A stretch of 64,000 nt of DNA from contig NZ_PCDP01000038.1 in assembly GCF_003240585.1 (NCBI RefSeq), forward strand, positions 398,545 to 462,544, written 5' to 3'. Source of the stretch: Arminella tubonensis. Its GTDB lineage: Bacteria; Pseudomonadota; Alphaproteobacteria; Rhizobiales; Rhizobiaceae. The notes under the pieces are model-generated. The model was not told the DNA's origin and did no database searches. It was given only the letters and a program-made list of their open reading frames with translations. Below, piece after piece: positions 33,828 through 42,416 of this stretch. Position 1 is the stretch's first letter; each line of letters opens with the position of its first letter. Made by a program: the position numbers and the translations under genes.

Positions 33828-34811
33828 TCAGGCGTTGCCGATCAGAATTCCCGCGGCAAGCACCAGCGACCCGCCGACAACCACCTGGAAGGCGGCGCGC
33901 AGGAATGGCGTTTCCATATATTTGTTCTGGATGAAAGCGATCGCCCAAAGCTCGAAGAATACGACGATGCCGGCGATGATCGTTGCCGTCCAGAATTGCG
34001 GGATCAGGTAGGGCAGCGCGTGGCCGAGGCCGCCGAGCGCCGTCATGATGCCGCAGGCGAGCCCGCGCTTAATCGGCGAGCCGCGCCCGGAAATCTTGCC
34101 GTCGTCGTGGGCAGCCTCCGTAAAGCCCATGGAAATGCCGGCACCCACCGAAGCGGAAAGGCCGACAAGAAAGGTCTGCCAGGTGTCCTGCGTGGCGAAG
34201 GCGGCGGCGAAAATTGGCGCGAGCGTCGAGACCGAGCCGTCCATCAGGCCGGCAAGCCCCGGCTGGACGTAGGTCAATACGAGCTTGCGACGCGCATCGG
34301 CATCCTCGTCCTGCTTGACGGTTGTCGGTGTATGCTGATCGGCGAGCATCCCCGCCACATCCTCGTGCCCTTGCTCGGCCAAGGCGAGGTCGCCGAGCAA
34401 CTGGCGGGTCGACGCGTCGGACGTTTGCTTAGCTGCCTCGACGTAGAAGCGATAGGCCTGTCCCTCCATCGCCTCGGCTTCCTGGCGCATCGCCTCGAGC
34501 GACAGGCTCTTTCGCAGCCAGTCGGGCTTGCGCTCGTAAAAGCCGCTGACATGTTCGCGGCGGATAAGCGGTATGCGTTCGCCGAAGCGCCTGCGGTGCA
34601 TGTCGATCAACGTCTTGCGGTGCGTATCCTCGACCTCGGCCATGTCCTCGAACACCTTGGCGGAGGCAGGATAGTCCTGTTTCAGAATATCGGCATATGC
34701 GAGGTAAATGCGGCTATCGTCCTCTTCGGCCGCAATGGCAACGGCTAGAATTTCCTGTTCCGTCAACGACGAAAAGGAACGCTTCGGTGACCTGAAGAGC
34801 CCGGCGAACAT
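33828..34811 (-). CDS. mbfA: Membrane-bound ferritin / iron exporter (ferritin-like domain fused to VIT1/CCC1 domain)
   Basis: 327 residues. The N-terminal ferritin-like domain (about 15-165) has iron-binding Glu/His pairs: AIAAEEDDSR, MAEVEDTHRK, EAEAMEGQAYRF and LAEQGHEDV. The second half is a VIT1/CCC1-like membrane domain (from about 185: GLAGLMDGSVSTLAPIF, VGAGISMGFTEAAHDDG) with five predicted helices. In Rhizobiales MbfA exports iron and protects against iron and peroxide stress, and is repressed by Irr. A perfect ICE palindrome sits just upstream (34826-34842). Transcribed alone; the divergent gene is a truncated haemoglobin. Confidence 0.93.
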   Translation of the reverse strand: MFAGLFRSPKRSFSSLTEQEILAVAIAAEEDDSRIYLAYADILKQDYPASAKVFEDMAEVEDTHRKTLIDMHRRRFGERIPLIRREHVSGFYERKPDWLRKSLSLEAMRQEAEAMEGQAYRFYVEAAKQTSDASTRQLLGDLALAEQGHEDVAGMLADQHTPTTVKQDEDADARRKLVLTYVQPGLAGLMDGSVSTLAPIFAAAFATQDTWQTFLVGLSASVGAGISMGFTEAAHDDGKISGRGSPIKRGLACGIMTALGGLGHALPYLIPQFWTATIIAGIVVFFELWAIAFIQNKYMETPFLRAAFQVVVGGSLVLAAGILIGNA

Positions 34812-34825
34812 TATACGAATCTCCT

Positions 34826-34842
34826 TTTAGAATTATTCTAAA
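34826..34842. promoter_or_regulatory. Iron control element (ICE), candidate Irr site
   Basis: TTTAGAA-TTA-TTCTAAA is a perfect 17-base palindrome equal to the Irr-binding ICE consensus of Rhizobiales. It ends 14 bases before the mbfA ATG and touches its ribosome-binding AAAGGAG, so bound Irr (active in low iron) would block mbfA. This is the known control of mbfA in relatives. Confidence 0.85.
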
Positions 34843-34935
34843 TCTAAAGAGCAGGGTAATTGCGGTCAAGGGCATGTTGCTAAAGTTTGACAGATTGCCG
34901 CAATAGCGGTGATGGGACTGTCGTTGCGGCTTGCG

Positions 34936-34957
34936 AGGTCCTACATAGACAGGACCT
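34936..34957. promoter_or_regulatory. Inverted repeat before the haemoglobin gene
   Basis: AGGTCCT (34936-34942) and AGGACCT (34951-34957) are perfect inverted arms around an 8-base loop, 48 bases before the truncated haemoglobin ATG. It could be an operator or a transcript hairpin. It does not match the NsrR or FixK/Fnr consensus. Confidence 0.35.
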
Positions 34958-35005
34958 TGCGCCGACTTTCTCAGGGAATGACGAAGGCGCAGATCGGAGC
35001 ATTGT

Positions 35006-35473
35006 ATGAACAGTGAACTGCAGGGACGCGCCGCGCATCTGGCCGAGATTCGCGAGCGCGCCGAAGCCGACATGCTGCGGATGGGTATTGACGCCGCTTT
35101 CATCGACAAGCTTGTCGAGACCTTTTATGCGCGCATCCAGGAGCATCCGCGGCTTGGTCCCGTTTTCGAGGCAAAGCTTTCCGGTCGCTGGCCTGAGCAT
35201 CTTGAGAAAATGAAACGCTTCTGGTCCTCCGTCGCCTTCAAGAACGGGGCATATGGTGGCAAGCCGGTGCAGGCACATGCCGGTGTCGAAGGACTGAAGC
35301 CCGAGCTCTTCCCGGAATGGCTGATGCTGTTTGCGGTTACGCTTTCCGAGATAACGCCTTCCAAGGAAGCAGGGGACTGGTTCATGGCGACTGCCGAGCG
35401 TATAGCGCGCAGCATGTCGCTATCGCTGTTTTACAATCCGGCACTGGACGATCCCGCGAAAAAGCCGGCCTGA
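35006..35473 (+). CDS. Group III truncated haemoglobin
   Basis: 155 residues. The 2-on-2 globin fold is seen in FIDKLVETFYARIQEHPRLGPVFE (helices B-C-D/E with Tyr in the B helix), KMKRFWSSVAFKNGAYGGKP and QAHAGVEGLKPELFPEWLMLF, where the proximal His lies in QAHAGV. Group III globins (ctb) bind oxygen or NO; roles in microaerobic growth and NO handling are proposed. It is divergent from mbfA; both concern haem iron, so shared control by Irr is conceivable but the ICE lies nearer mbfA. Confidence 0.88.
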   Translation: MNSELQGRAAHLAEIRERAEADMLRMGIDAAFIDKLVETFYARIQEHPRLGPVFEAKLSGRWPEHLEKMKRFWSSVAFKNGAYGGKPVQAHAGVEGLKPELFPEWLMLFAVTLSEITPSKEAGDWFMATAERIARSMSLSLFYNPALDDPAKKPA

Positions 35474-35475
35474 GG

Positions 35476-36393
35476 CTATCCGCCGCGCTGAGCGACAAGG
35501 GTTGCGCCGACACTGGCCGCCATCACAAAGGCGGTGCCAAGCATCTGCAGTGAAGTCATCGGCTGGGCGAGGATGACAAATCCGGCGACCGCGCCCATGG
35601 CAGGCTCAAGGCTCATCAGGATGCCGAAGGAAGAGGTCGACATGCGCCGGAGTGCAATCATTTCCAGCGCGTAGGGCAGGAGCGGCACCAGGATTGCAAG
35701 CCCCATCACTTCTGCCAATCCCTTGAGAGTCAGCGCACCAGCCGCCGCGGAAATGCCGAATGGTGTCGCGACGAGAGCGGCGACGAGCAGCGACATCGAC
35801 AGGCCCTCGAGCCCCTTGAACACGGCACCGACCTTCTTGGTCAACAGGATATAGACCGCCCAGCCAACGGCAGAACAGCCTGCGAAAAGAACGCCTGGGA
35901 GATTGCCGACCCAGCCCTGACCGTCCCGTGCCAGCAGGATCACCCCGATGCCGGCCACCAGCGGCCAGACCAGCCTCCAGCCGATGCCATAACCGAAGGC
36001 GGCAACCGACAGAGGCCCGAGGAAATCGATCGCCACCAGCAACCCGAGCGGAATGCGCTGGATTGCCGCAAAAAAGGACATGGTCATGCAGGCCGTGACA
36101 GTCCCCAGCAGCAGCGCGCCTACCCATTGCTCGCGGCTGAAGCGCAACACCGGCGGCCGGACAATGACGGCGAGGATGATCGCCGCGAAGGCCAGTCTCA
36201 ACCAGGTGGCACCGACGGCGCCGTAGGCATCAATGGCGGACGAGGACAGCGCCGCGCCGAATTGGATCGAGGACATCGACAGGAGGCACATCAGCGCGCC
36301 GGCTGCGATGCCTGTCGAAGACGGCGGAACCTCCGACTGCGGCAGGAGAGCAGCGCCGCCATCCGTCCCGGTTACGATCGCATTGTCATCCAT
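35476..36393 (-). CDS. EamA family (DMT superfamily) transporter
   Basis: 305 residues with ten hydrophobic helices in two EamA repeats (about 35-160 and 175-300). GLLVAIDFLGPLSVAAFGYG and SSFGILMSLEPAMGAVAGFVILAQPM are the RhtA/YdcZ-like repeat signatures. Members export amino acids, metabolites or polyamines. It is two bases from the end of the convergent haemoglobin gene. Upstream on the same strand come a deacetylase, a GNAT enzyme and an XRE regulator, which suggests they act on a common substrate, though no direct evidence is seen. Confidence 0.85.
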   Translation of the reverse strand: MDDNAIVTGTDGGAALLPQSEVPPSSTGIAAGALMCLLSMSSIQFGAALSSSAIDAYGAVGATWLRLAFAAIILAVIVRPPVLRFSREQWVGALLLGTVTACMTMSFFAAIQRIPLGLLVAIDFLGPLSVAAFGYGIGWRLVWPLVAGIGVILLARDGQGWVGNLPGVLFAGCSAVGWAVYILLTKKVGAVFKGLEGLSMSLLVAALVATPFGISAAAGALTLKGLAEVMGLAILVPLLPYALEMIALRRMSTSSFGILMSLEPAMGAVAGFVILAQPMTSLQMLGTAFVMAASVGATLVAQRGG

Positions 36394-36493
36394 GCATTGC
36401 CCCTCAGCCCCAGTGGGTACCTACCCGTCGGCGGCAGAAGGGACAAACGTAAAGTTTTCATGCCGGCATCAGGCACATTGATGGACCCCGTTG

Positions 36494-37519
36494 CTATGCC
36501 TCCAGCCCGATCAGCACGTTGGCTACGTTGAGCCCGATCTCCGGAACGCCATAGCCCCCCTCCATGCAGACAAGCACCGGCAGGCCGGCGGCAGCGATCA
36601 GGCTGCCCATGCGGACGAAATCGACTGAGGTCAGCTTGAAAAACGAGATCGGGTCGCGTTCGAACGTGTCGACACCGAGGGAAACGACGACCGCTTCCGC
36701 TCCGAAATTCTTGATACGCATCAGCGCGTCGGCAAGTGCTGCCGACCATGTCTCCCATGTTGTACCGCGTGGCATCGGGTAGTTCTTGTTTACGCCCGTC
36801 CCCTCGCCCTCACCCACTTCGTCGGCGTGGCCGAGAAAATAGGGAAAGGCATGGACAGGATCGCCGTGAAGCGATGCGGTGAAAACGTCGCTGCGCCGAT
36901 AGAAAATATCCTGCGTGCCGTTACCATGATGGAAGTCGACGTCGAGAACGGCGACCTTTGCTGCCCCATGGTCCAGCAGGCGCTGGGCCGCGACCGCGGC
37001 ATTGTTGATGAAGCAATAGCCGCCGAAGAGGTCGATGCCGGCGTGATGTCCAGGCGGCCGGCAAAGTGCGAAGGCGAAGCGATTGCCGGCGTTCAGCCAA
37101 TCGGCACCGGTCAGGGCACAGCGCATCGAGGCGATCGCCGCTTCATAGGAACCTTTGGTGATCGATGTGTCGGCCGCGTTGGCGTAGTGACCGATGGCTC
37201 CGACGATGTTTTCGGGAATGCGCTGACTGGTGCGACGCACTGCAAAGGAATTGGCTATCGCCTCGCCATTGTAGCCCGCCGCTACCCAGCGCTCCCAGAC
37301 AGTCCGCAGAAACTCGAGGTAGGCAGGATCATGCACCTTCCGCGCCGTCTCCAACCCATGCGTGTCCGGAGCCACGACATCGGCAAAACCCGCTTCCCTC
37401 ACAGCCGCAAGTATCCATTCGGCTCGAAAGGGCGCCTCAAACGGCGTCACGAGTTGCCCATCATGCAGCTCCGTCCTGGCGTCCCTGAGCTTATGATCTT
37501 CCGAATAGATGACGCGCAT
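36494..37519 (-). CDS. Histone deacetylase family enzyme, acetylpolyamine amidohydrolase type
   Basis: 341 residues, a complete HDAC-like catalytic domain. His158/His159 in RPPGHHAG are the catalytic pair; Asp195 and His197 in LDVDFHHGNGTQDIF bind zinc, and SLGVDTFERDP supplies the third ligand region. The N-terminus MRVIYSEDHKLRDARTELHDG is that of bacterial ApaH/AphA acetylpolyamine deacetylases, which remove acetyl groups from acetylputrescine or related amines. The open frame starts at the ATG at 37519. It precedes the EamA gene by 100 bases and follows a GNAT gene by 49 bases. Confidence 0.9.
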   Translation of the reverse strand: MRVIYSEDHKLRDARTELHDGQLVTPFEAPFRAEWILAAVREAGFADVVAPDTHGLETARKVHDPAYLEFLRTVWERWVAAGYNGEAIANSFAVRRTSQRIPENIVGAIGHYANAADTSITKGSYEAAIASMRCALTGADWLNAGNRFAFALCRPPGHHAGIDLFGGYCFINNAAVAAQRLLDHGAAKVAVLDVDFHHGNGTQDIFYRRSDVFTASLHGDPVHAFPYFLGHADEVGEGEGTGVNKNYPMPRGTTWETWSAALADALMRIKNFGAEAVVVSLGVDTFERDPISFFKLTSVDFVRMGSLIAAAGLPVLVCMEGGYGVPEIGLNVANVLIGLEA

Positions 37520-37568
37520 GTGCGGGTTCCTTTTTAAGCGCTATGTTCGGTGGGTGCCTTATCAATCG

Positions 37569-38093
37569 CTAGGCCGCACCGATGCGCTTGTAGAAAATTG
37601 TCGTGTCACAGTAGCCGCCGTCCGGCCAGAGCGCGTAGTCCGGGATGACGCCTGAGCGAATCCAGCCGAGCCTTGGATAGATCGCCTCTGCCGGGCTGCC
37701 GGTTGCGGTGTCGAGGACCAGTAGCGTCTTGCCATTTGACGCGGCCTGTCGTTCGGCGGCATCCATCAGGAGCCGCGACAGGCCCTTGCCCCTGAACGAA
37801 CGGTGGACCAGCAGCTTTTTCAGGTCGCCGCGATGCGGTTGGTTCGGCATCTGAGCGAAACCCACCTGGACCGTGCCAACGACCTTGCCGTCGATCTCAG
37901 CGACAAGCAGCAAGGTCGTGCCGGCGGCGACCTGATCGGCAACGCCTTGCCAATATGGCGCGGCATCGTTCATTCCATAAGGCTGCATGAAGCCGACCGA
38001 GGCTCCGCCGACGACGCAATCGACGAGGATTTCGGAAAGGGCCGGAACGGCTGCGTGCGCCTCTGGGCCGGTCAGGATACGGATTGTCGTCAT
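37569..38093 (-). CDS. GNAT family N-acetyltransferase
   Basis: 174 residues. The GNAT motif A is RGDLKKLLVHRSFRGKGLSRLLMDAAERQA (R-x-x-G-x-G) and LLVLDTATGSPAEAIYPRLGW gives motif B and the acceptor-side loop; FYKR is near the end. It may acetylate a small amine. It lies between the deacetylase (49 bases) and the XRE regulator (20 bases) on the same strand. The combination of an acetyltransferase and a deacetylase side by side is unusual enough to note. Confidence 0.9.
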   Translation of the reverse strand: MTTIRILTGPEAHAAVPALSEILVDCVVGGASVGFMQPYGMNDAAPYWQGVADQVAAGTTLLLVAEIDGKVVGTVQVGFAQMPNQPHRGDLKKLLVHRSFRGKGLSRLLMDAAERQAASNGKTLLVLDTATGSPAEAIYPRLGWIRSGVIPDYALWPDGGYCDTTIFYKRIGAA

Positions 38094-38113
38094 GCTTGCT
38101 CCTGCATTGAAAT

Positions 38114-38686
38114 TCAGCGTCCGCCGCGATTAAGCACGACGCAGTAGCGGGCGGGCCGGTCGCTCGGATTGTGGAAGACGTGGCCGTCGCCGACGGGCAT
38201 GAAGAGGCAATCGCCAGGCTCGAGGCGGTGGACAGCGTCCGCGGTCGTCATCTCCAGTTCGCCCGCAAACAGCCACACGTGCTGCGTCATGCCGTGGCTT
38301 GCGGCATGTGGCGGGAAGTTGACACTGGCGCGGGGCGGCAAGACGACCTCGACCAGATCGATTAGGGAGCTTGTGCCAGGCGGTGAGACGGAACGCCTGA
38401 GATAGCCGGTTTCCGGGTCGCGCCAGACCTGCTGGTCATCGCGGCGGGCAAGCGGCGAAACGACCCGCCCCTCTTCCGCAAAGAAAGCCGATAGCGACAG
38501 ACCGAGAGCCGCACATAGCCTGCCGAGCAACGAGGCCGTTGGGCTCGCCTCCGCCCGCTCGACGCGCGAGATCATTGCCCGGCTGACGCCGGAAGCAACG
38601 GCGAGCTCATCCAGGGTCAGGGATTGCGCTACTCGCAACGTCCTGATCCGGGCGCCAATTGCTATTTCCAGTTCGTCATCCATCAT
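38114..38686 (-). CDS. XRE-cupin transcriptional regulator
   Basis: 190 residues from the ATG at 38686 (ATGATG, so 38683 is possible). The helix-turn-helix is RIRTLRVAQSLTLDELAVASGVSRAMISRVERAEASPT (about 13-50), then a linker and a C-terminal cupin (about 115-190) with FPPHAASHGMTQHVWLFAGELEM and YCVVLNRGG. PuuR and related XRE-cupin proteins sense small amines or amino acids and repress their catabolic genes. Upstream stands the palindrome at 38698-38710 and the divergent TenA gene. It leads the leftward GNAT, deacetylase, EamA run. Confidence 0.88.
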   Translation of the reverse strand: MMDDELEIAIGARIRTLRVAQSLTLDELAVASGVSRAMISRVERAEASPTASLLGRLCAALGLSLSAFFAEEGRVVSPLARRDDQQVWRDPETGYLRRSVSPPGTSSLIDLVEVVLPPRASVNFPPHAASHGMTQHVWLFAGELEMTTADAVHRLEPGDCLFMPVGDGHVFHNPSDRPARYCVVLNRGGR

Positions 38687-38697
38687 AAGCACCAAAT

Positions 38698-38710
38698 TTC
38701 TACTATAGAA
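38698..38710. promoter_or_regulatory. Small palindrome TTCTA-CTA-TAGAA, operator candidate
   Basis: Inverted arms of five bases around CTA, 12 bases upstream of the XRE-cupin ATG, in the shared control region with tenA. The AT-rich centre CTATAG may also be part of a -10. XRE proteins bind short dyads like this; inferred only. Confidence 0.35.
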
Positions 38711-38852
38711 GAAATACACGACCTGATGGTGGAATCAAGCAGTCGCGGCGCAATATTCAAACGCCGATATGCAATCTAAAGATGCAACCCTCCCCTTGCT
38801 AGAGAGGACAGGCCTGATATATCGCTATCGGCCCAACAGAGCGGACGACAGC

Positions 38853-39554
38853 ATGCGGAACGATGACGCGATCGACGACCAGACGACTGGCAGCTTTACT
38901 GCCGATGCGTGGCAGAGGATCGCGCAGATCCGGGAAAAGATCGATGCCTTGCCTCTGCTGGAGAAGCTCTCCGACGGCAGCCTTCCCGGCGACGTTTTTC
39001 GCCATTACATCCTTCAGGATACGCTCTATCTCAACCACTATGCCCGCTGCCTGGCGATCGTTGCTGCGAAGGCACCCGATAACGCCCAGGTGATGCGATT
39101 TCTGAATTCGGCGCAGAAAGCTATCCAGGTCGAACAGGGGCTGCACGCGGGCATCCTGGCTCGATTCGGGGTGACCGCCGACGATGTTGCCGTTGCCGAG
39201 CCCTCTCCGAGCGGCTTTGCCTATACGAGCTTCTTGATGGCGACCGCCTATCATTGCTCCTACGCGGTGGCGCTTTCCGCCATCCTGCCGTGCTTCTGGA
39301 TCTATTGGGATGTCGGCGAAGCGATCAAAGGTCGGCCGGCTGCGATCGACAATCCCTATCAGTCGTGGATCGACACCTATGGTGACCCGCAATTTGCAGC
39401 TGGCGCGCGGGAGGTGATCGCGCTCACGGACTCTGCCGCTGCGGCCGCATCACCGACAGAGCGGGCGCAGATGCTGGATGTCTTCGTGCGAGCCTCGCAG
39501 TATGAATGGATGTTCTGGGACTCGGCGTGGAAGCTGGAGGCGTGGCCGGTCTGA
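38853..39554 (+). CDS. tenA: TenA family (thiaminase II-like) protein
   Basis: 233 residues from the ATG at 38853; the open frame begins at 38769 but the first 28 residues are not conserved. The TenA core shows RHYILQDTLYLNHYARCLA, with the Asp equivalent to the substrate-binding Asp44, and HCSYAVALSAILPCFWIYWDVG, with the active-site Cys of thiaminase II and TenA. YEWMFWDSAWKLEAWP closes the protein. TenA hydrolyses aminopyrimidines in thiamine salvage. It faces the XRE-cupin regulator. Length and motifs fit; the start is not certain. Confidence 0.85.
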   Translation: MRNDDAIDDQTTGSFTADAWQRIAQIREKIDALPLLEKLSDGSLPGDVFRHYILQDTLYLNHYARCLAIVAAKAPDNAQVMRFLNSAQKAIQVEQGLHAGILARFGVTADDVAVAEPSPSGFAYTSFLMATAYHCSYAVALSAILPCFWIYWDVGEAIKGRPAAIDNPYQSWIDTYGDPQFAAGAREVIALTDSAAAAASPTERAQMLDVFVRASQYEWMFWDSAWKLEAWPV

Positions 39555-39655
39555 CTTCATGACGGCCGCGAAGGGTCGCGCGCAATGGGCAAGCCTGCAA
39601 ATAGGGCCGGCATAGGGTTAATTTACCGCTTTGCGGACGTTGTCGCCGCTGGTAT

Positions 39656-41491
39656 ATGGCGCGCATGAGCACCGATCCAAACCGCATCCCACTCGACCAC
39701 ATCCGCAACTTCTCGATTGTGGCGCATATCGACCACGGCAAATCGACATTGGCCGACAGGCTGATCCAGTCGACGGGTGGCCTTGCCGAACGCGACATGT
39801 CGGAACAGGTGCTCGATTCGATGGATATCGAGCGCGAGCGCGGGATCACCATCAAGGCACAGACGGTGCGACTGCACTACCAGGCCAACAATGGGGAAAA
39901 ATACGTCCTCAACCTGATCGACACGCCCGGCCATGTCGACTTCGCCTACGAAGTGTCGCGCTCGCTGTCGGCCTGCGAAGGGTCGTTGCTGGTGGTCGAC
40001 GCGTCGCAGGGCGTCGAGGCGCAGACGCTCGCCAACGTCTACCAGGCGATCGACAACAACCACGAGATCGTCACCGTTCTCAACAAGATCGACCTGCCGG
40101 CCGCCGAGCCCGACCGCATCCGCGAACAGATCGAGGAAGTCATCGGCATCGACGCCTCCCAGGCCGTGCTGATCTCGGCCAAGACCGGCTTCGGCATCCC
40201 CGAGGTTCTGGAGGCCATCGTCCATCAGCTGCCACCGCCGAAAAGCCCGGCCGGTGAAAAAGGCCCGCTGAAGGCGCTGCTGGTTGACAGCTGGTACGAT
40301 ACCTATCTCGGCGTCATGGTGCTGGTGCGCATCATCGACGGCGTGCTGACCAAGGGCCAGACCATCCGCATGATGGGCACTGACGCCAAATATCAGGTCG
40401 AGCGTGTCGGCGTGCTGACGCCCAAGATGCTGGCCGTCGACAGCCTTGGCCCGGGCGAGATCGGCTTCTTCACAGGCTCGATCAAGGAAGTGGCCGACAC
40501 CCGGGTCGGCGACACGATCACCGAAGACAAGAAGCCGACGGCGCAGGCGCTGCCGGGCTTCAAGCCGGCCCAGCCAGTCGTATTCTGCGGCCTGTTCCCG
40601 GTCGATGCGGCCGACTTCGAGGACCTGCGCGCTGCCATGGGCAAGCTGCGCCTCAACGACGCCTCTTTCTCGTTCGAAATGGAATCGTCCGCCGCCCTCG
40701 GCTTCGGTTTCCGCTGCGGCTTCCTCGGCCTGCTGCATCTCGAGATCATCCAGGAGCGGCTCGAGCGCGAATTCGACCTCGATCTCATCGCCACGGCGCC
40801 ATCGGTCGTCTACCAGCTCAGCATGACCGACGGCACCGAACGCGAACTGCATAACCCTGCCGACATGCCCGACGTCGTCAAGATCGCTGAAATCCGCGAA
40901 CCTTGGATCAAGGCGACGATCCTGACGCCCGACGACTATCTCGGCGGCATCCTCAAGCTCTGCCAGGACCGCCGCGGCATCCAGACCGAGCTCACCTATG
41001 TCGGCAAGCGCGCCATGCTGACTTACGAACTACCGCTCAACGAAGTGGTGTTCGACTTCTACGACCGCCTGAAGTCGATCTCCAAGGGATACGCGTCCTT
41101 CGACTACCATCTCAATGGCTATAAAGAGGGCAACCTCGTCAAGATGTCGATCATGGTCAACGGCGAACCCGTCGACGCGTTGTCGATGCTGGTCCACCGG
41201 ATGGCCGCCGAAAAGCGCGGGCGCGACATGTGCGAGAAGCTGAAGGACCTCATTCCACGGCACATGTTCAAGATCCCGATCCAGGCGGCAATCGGCGGCA
41301 ACGTCATCGCCCGCGAGACGATCTCAGCCATGCGCAAGGACGTGACCGCCAAGTGCTACGGCGGCGACGCCACCCGCAAACGCAAGCTGCTGGACAAGCA
41401 GAAGGCCGGCAAGAAGCGCATGCGCCAGTTCGGCAAGGTCGACATCCCGCAGGAAGCGTTCATTGCGGCGCTGAAGATGAGCGACGAATAG
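39656..41491 (+). CDS. lepA: Elongation factor 4 (LepA), back-translocating GTPase
   Basis: 611 residues. The G domain begins FSIVAHIDHGKSTLADRL (G1) with the G3 motif DTPGHVDF and G4 NKID; EF-G-like domains follow, and the LepA-specific C-terminal domain ends with KQKAGKKRMRQFGKVDIPQEAFIAALK. It acts on stalled ribosomes or in translation initiation at the membrane. The start may be 39656 or 39665; neither has a good ribosome-binding site. It is intact and convergent with the LysR gene. Confidence 0.98.
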   Translation: MARMSTDPNRIPLDHIRNFSIVAHIDHGKSTLADRLIQSTGGLAERDMSEQVLDSMDIERERGITIKAQTVRLHYQANNGEKYVLNLIDTPGHVDFAYEVSRSLSACEGSLLVVDASQGVEAQTLANVYQAIDNNHEIVTVLNKIDLPAAEPDRIREQIEEVIGIDASQAVLISAKTGFGIPEVLEAIVHQLPPPKSPAGEKGPLKALLVDSWYDTYLGVMVLVRIIDGVLTKGQTIRMMGTDAKYQVERVGVLTPKMLAVDSLGPGEIGFFTGSIKEVADTRVGDTITEDKKPTAQALPGFKPAQPVVFCGLFPVDAADFEDLRAAMGKLRLNDASFSFEMESSAALGFGFRCGFLGLLHLEIIQERLEREFDLDLIATAPSVVYQLSMTDGTERELHNPADMPDVVKIAEIREPWIKATILTPDDYLGGILKLCQDRRGIQTELTYVGKRAMLTYELPLNEVVFDFYDRLKSISKGYASFDYHLNGYKEGNLVKMSIMVNGEPVDALSMLVHRMAAEKRGRDMCEKLKDLIPRHMFKIPIQAAIGGNVIARETISAMRKDVTAKCYGGDATRKRKLLDKQKAGKKRMRQFGKVDIPQEAFIAALKMSDE

Positions 41492-41509
41492 GACGATCCT
41501 TCGGCTGCG

Positions 41510-42400
41510 TCAGCCCTTCCCCTTGGCGAAATCGATAAAGGCTCTGAGCGCCGTCGGTAGCTGCCGGCGGCTGGGGTAGTAGAGGAAGAAGCCAGGGTAA
41601 TAGGGGCACCAGTCCTCGAGCACCCTGATCAATTTTCCCTCTGTGATCAGTCCGGCGACTTGCTCTTCGAAAAGGTAGGCGAGGCCGGTGCCGTTGAGCG
41701 CCGCGTCGACCATCATATCCTGATCGCCGAGCGTCAACGATCCTCCGACTTCGATCTCAACAGCGACCCCACCGCGCTCGAATTCCCAGCGATAGAACGA
41801 ACCACTCGCGAAACGATATCTGATGCACGGATGGCCCTTCAGGTCGTGCGGCTGCATGGGTGCGGGATTGCGCGCGAAGTGATCGGGCGATCCCACCACC
41901 GCAAACCGGTGCCGCGGCCCGATGGCGACTGCGATCATGTCTGCGGCAACGCTTTCGCCAAAACGGACGCCCGCGTCGAAACCCGACGACACCATGTCCA
42001 CGAGCGCGTCATCAACGACAAGCTCGGCCTCGATCGAAGGATAGGCTTGCAGAAATCGAGAAACCAGCGGCAGAAGCACGAGCTTTGCAGCCGCGCGCGA
42101 TGAATTGAGCCGAAGCTTCCCCGATGGTTCTCCACGAAAGGTGCTGAGGTCTTCCAGCGCGTCACCGATGTCCTGAAACGCCGGCTTCAGGCGAGCGTAA
42201 AGCCGCTCCCCGGCTTCGCTCAGTCCGACGCCTCGCGTCGTCCTGTTGACGAGCCGCACATCGAGGGTTTCCTCTATAGCTCTAAGGGCGTGACTGAGGG
42301 CGGAAGGCGTGACGCCAAGGTCGACCGCTGCCTTCCTGAAACTTCGATGCTGCGCGATCGTCAGAAAAACGGCGAGATCGACAGAGCGTATTCTTCGCAT
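41510..42400 (-). CDS. LysR family transcriptional regulator
   Basis: 296 residues, ATG at 42400. The helix-turn-helix is RSFRKAAVDLGVTPSALSHALRAIEETLDVRL, with an effector domain ending GKLIRVLEDWCPYYPGFFLYY and PSRRQLPTALRAF, almost the same as the LysR at 23780-24670, so these are paralogues. It is divergent from an SDR gene, 106 bases away, the likely target. A TGAG-AATTC-CTCA dyad overlaps its ribosome-binding site. The stop lies 18 bases after the lepA stop. Confidence 0.92.
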   Translation of the reverse strand: MRRIRSVDLAVFLTIAQHRSFRKAAVDLGVTPSALSHALRAIEETLDVRLVNRTTRGVGLSEAGERLYARLKPAFQDIGDALEDLSTFRGEPSGKLRLNSSRAAAKLVLLPLVSRFLQAYPSIEAELVVDDALVDMVSSGFDAGVRFGESVAADMIAVAIGPRHRFAVVGSPDHFARNPAPMQPHDLKGHPCIRYRFASGSFYRWEFERGGVAVEIEVGGSLTLGDQDMMVDAALNGTGLAYLFEEQVAGLITEGKLIRVLEDWCPYYPGFFLYYPSRRQLPTALRAFIDFAKGKG

Positions 42401-42403
42401 TGA

Positions 42404-42416
42404 TGAGAATTCCTCA
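42404..42416. promoter_or_regulatory. Dyad TGAG-AATTC-CTCA overlapping the LysR ribosome-binding site
   Basis: Four-base arms around AATTC, four bases upstream of the LysR start. On the minus strand the sequence includes GAGGA, the probable Shine-Dalgarno element. A LysR dimer here would repress its own gene. The arms are short, so this could be chance. Confidence 0.3.

Noticed and set aside
38769..38852. Longer TenA start at the ATG at 38769
   Set aside because: The first 28 residues are not TenA-like and no ribosome-binding site precedes it.
39623..40852. 409-codon minus-strand frame opposite lepA
   Set aside because: Antisense shadow of the conserved lepA gene.
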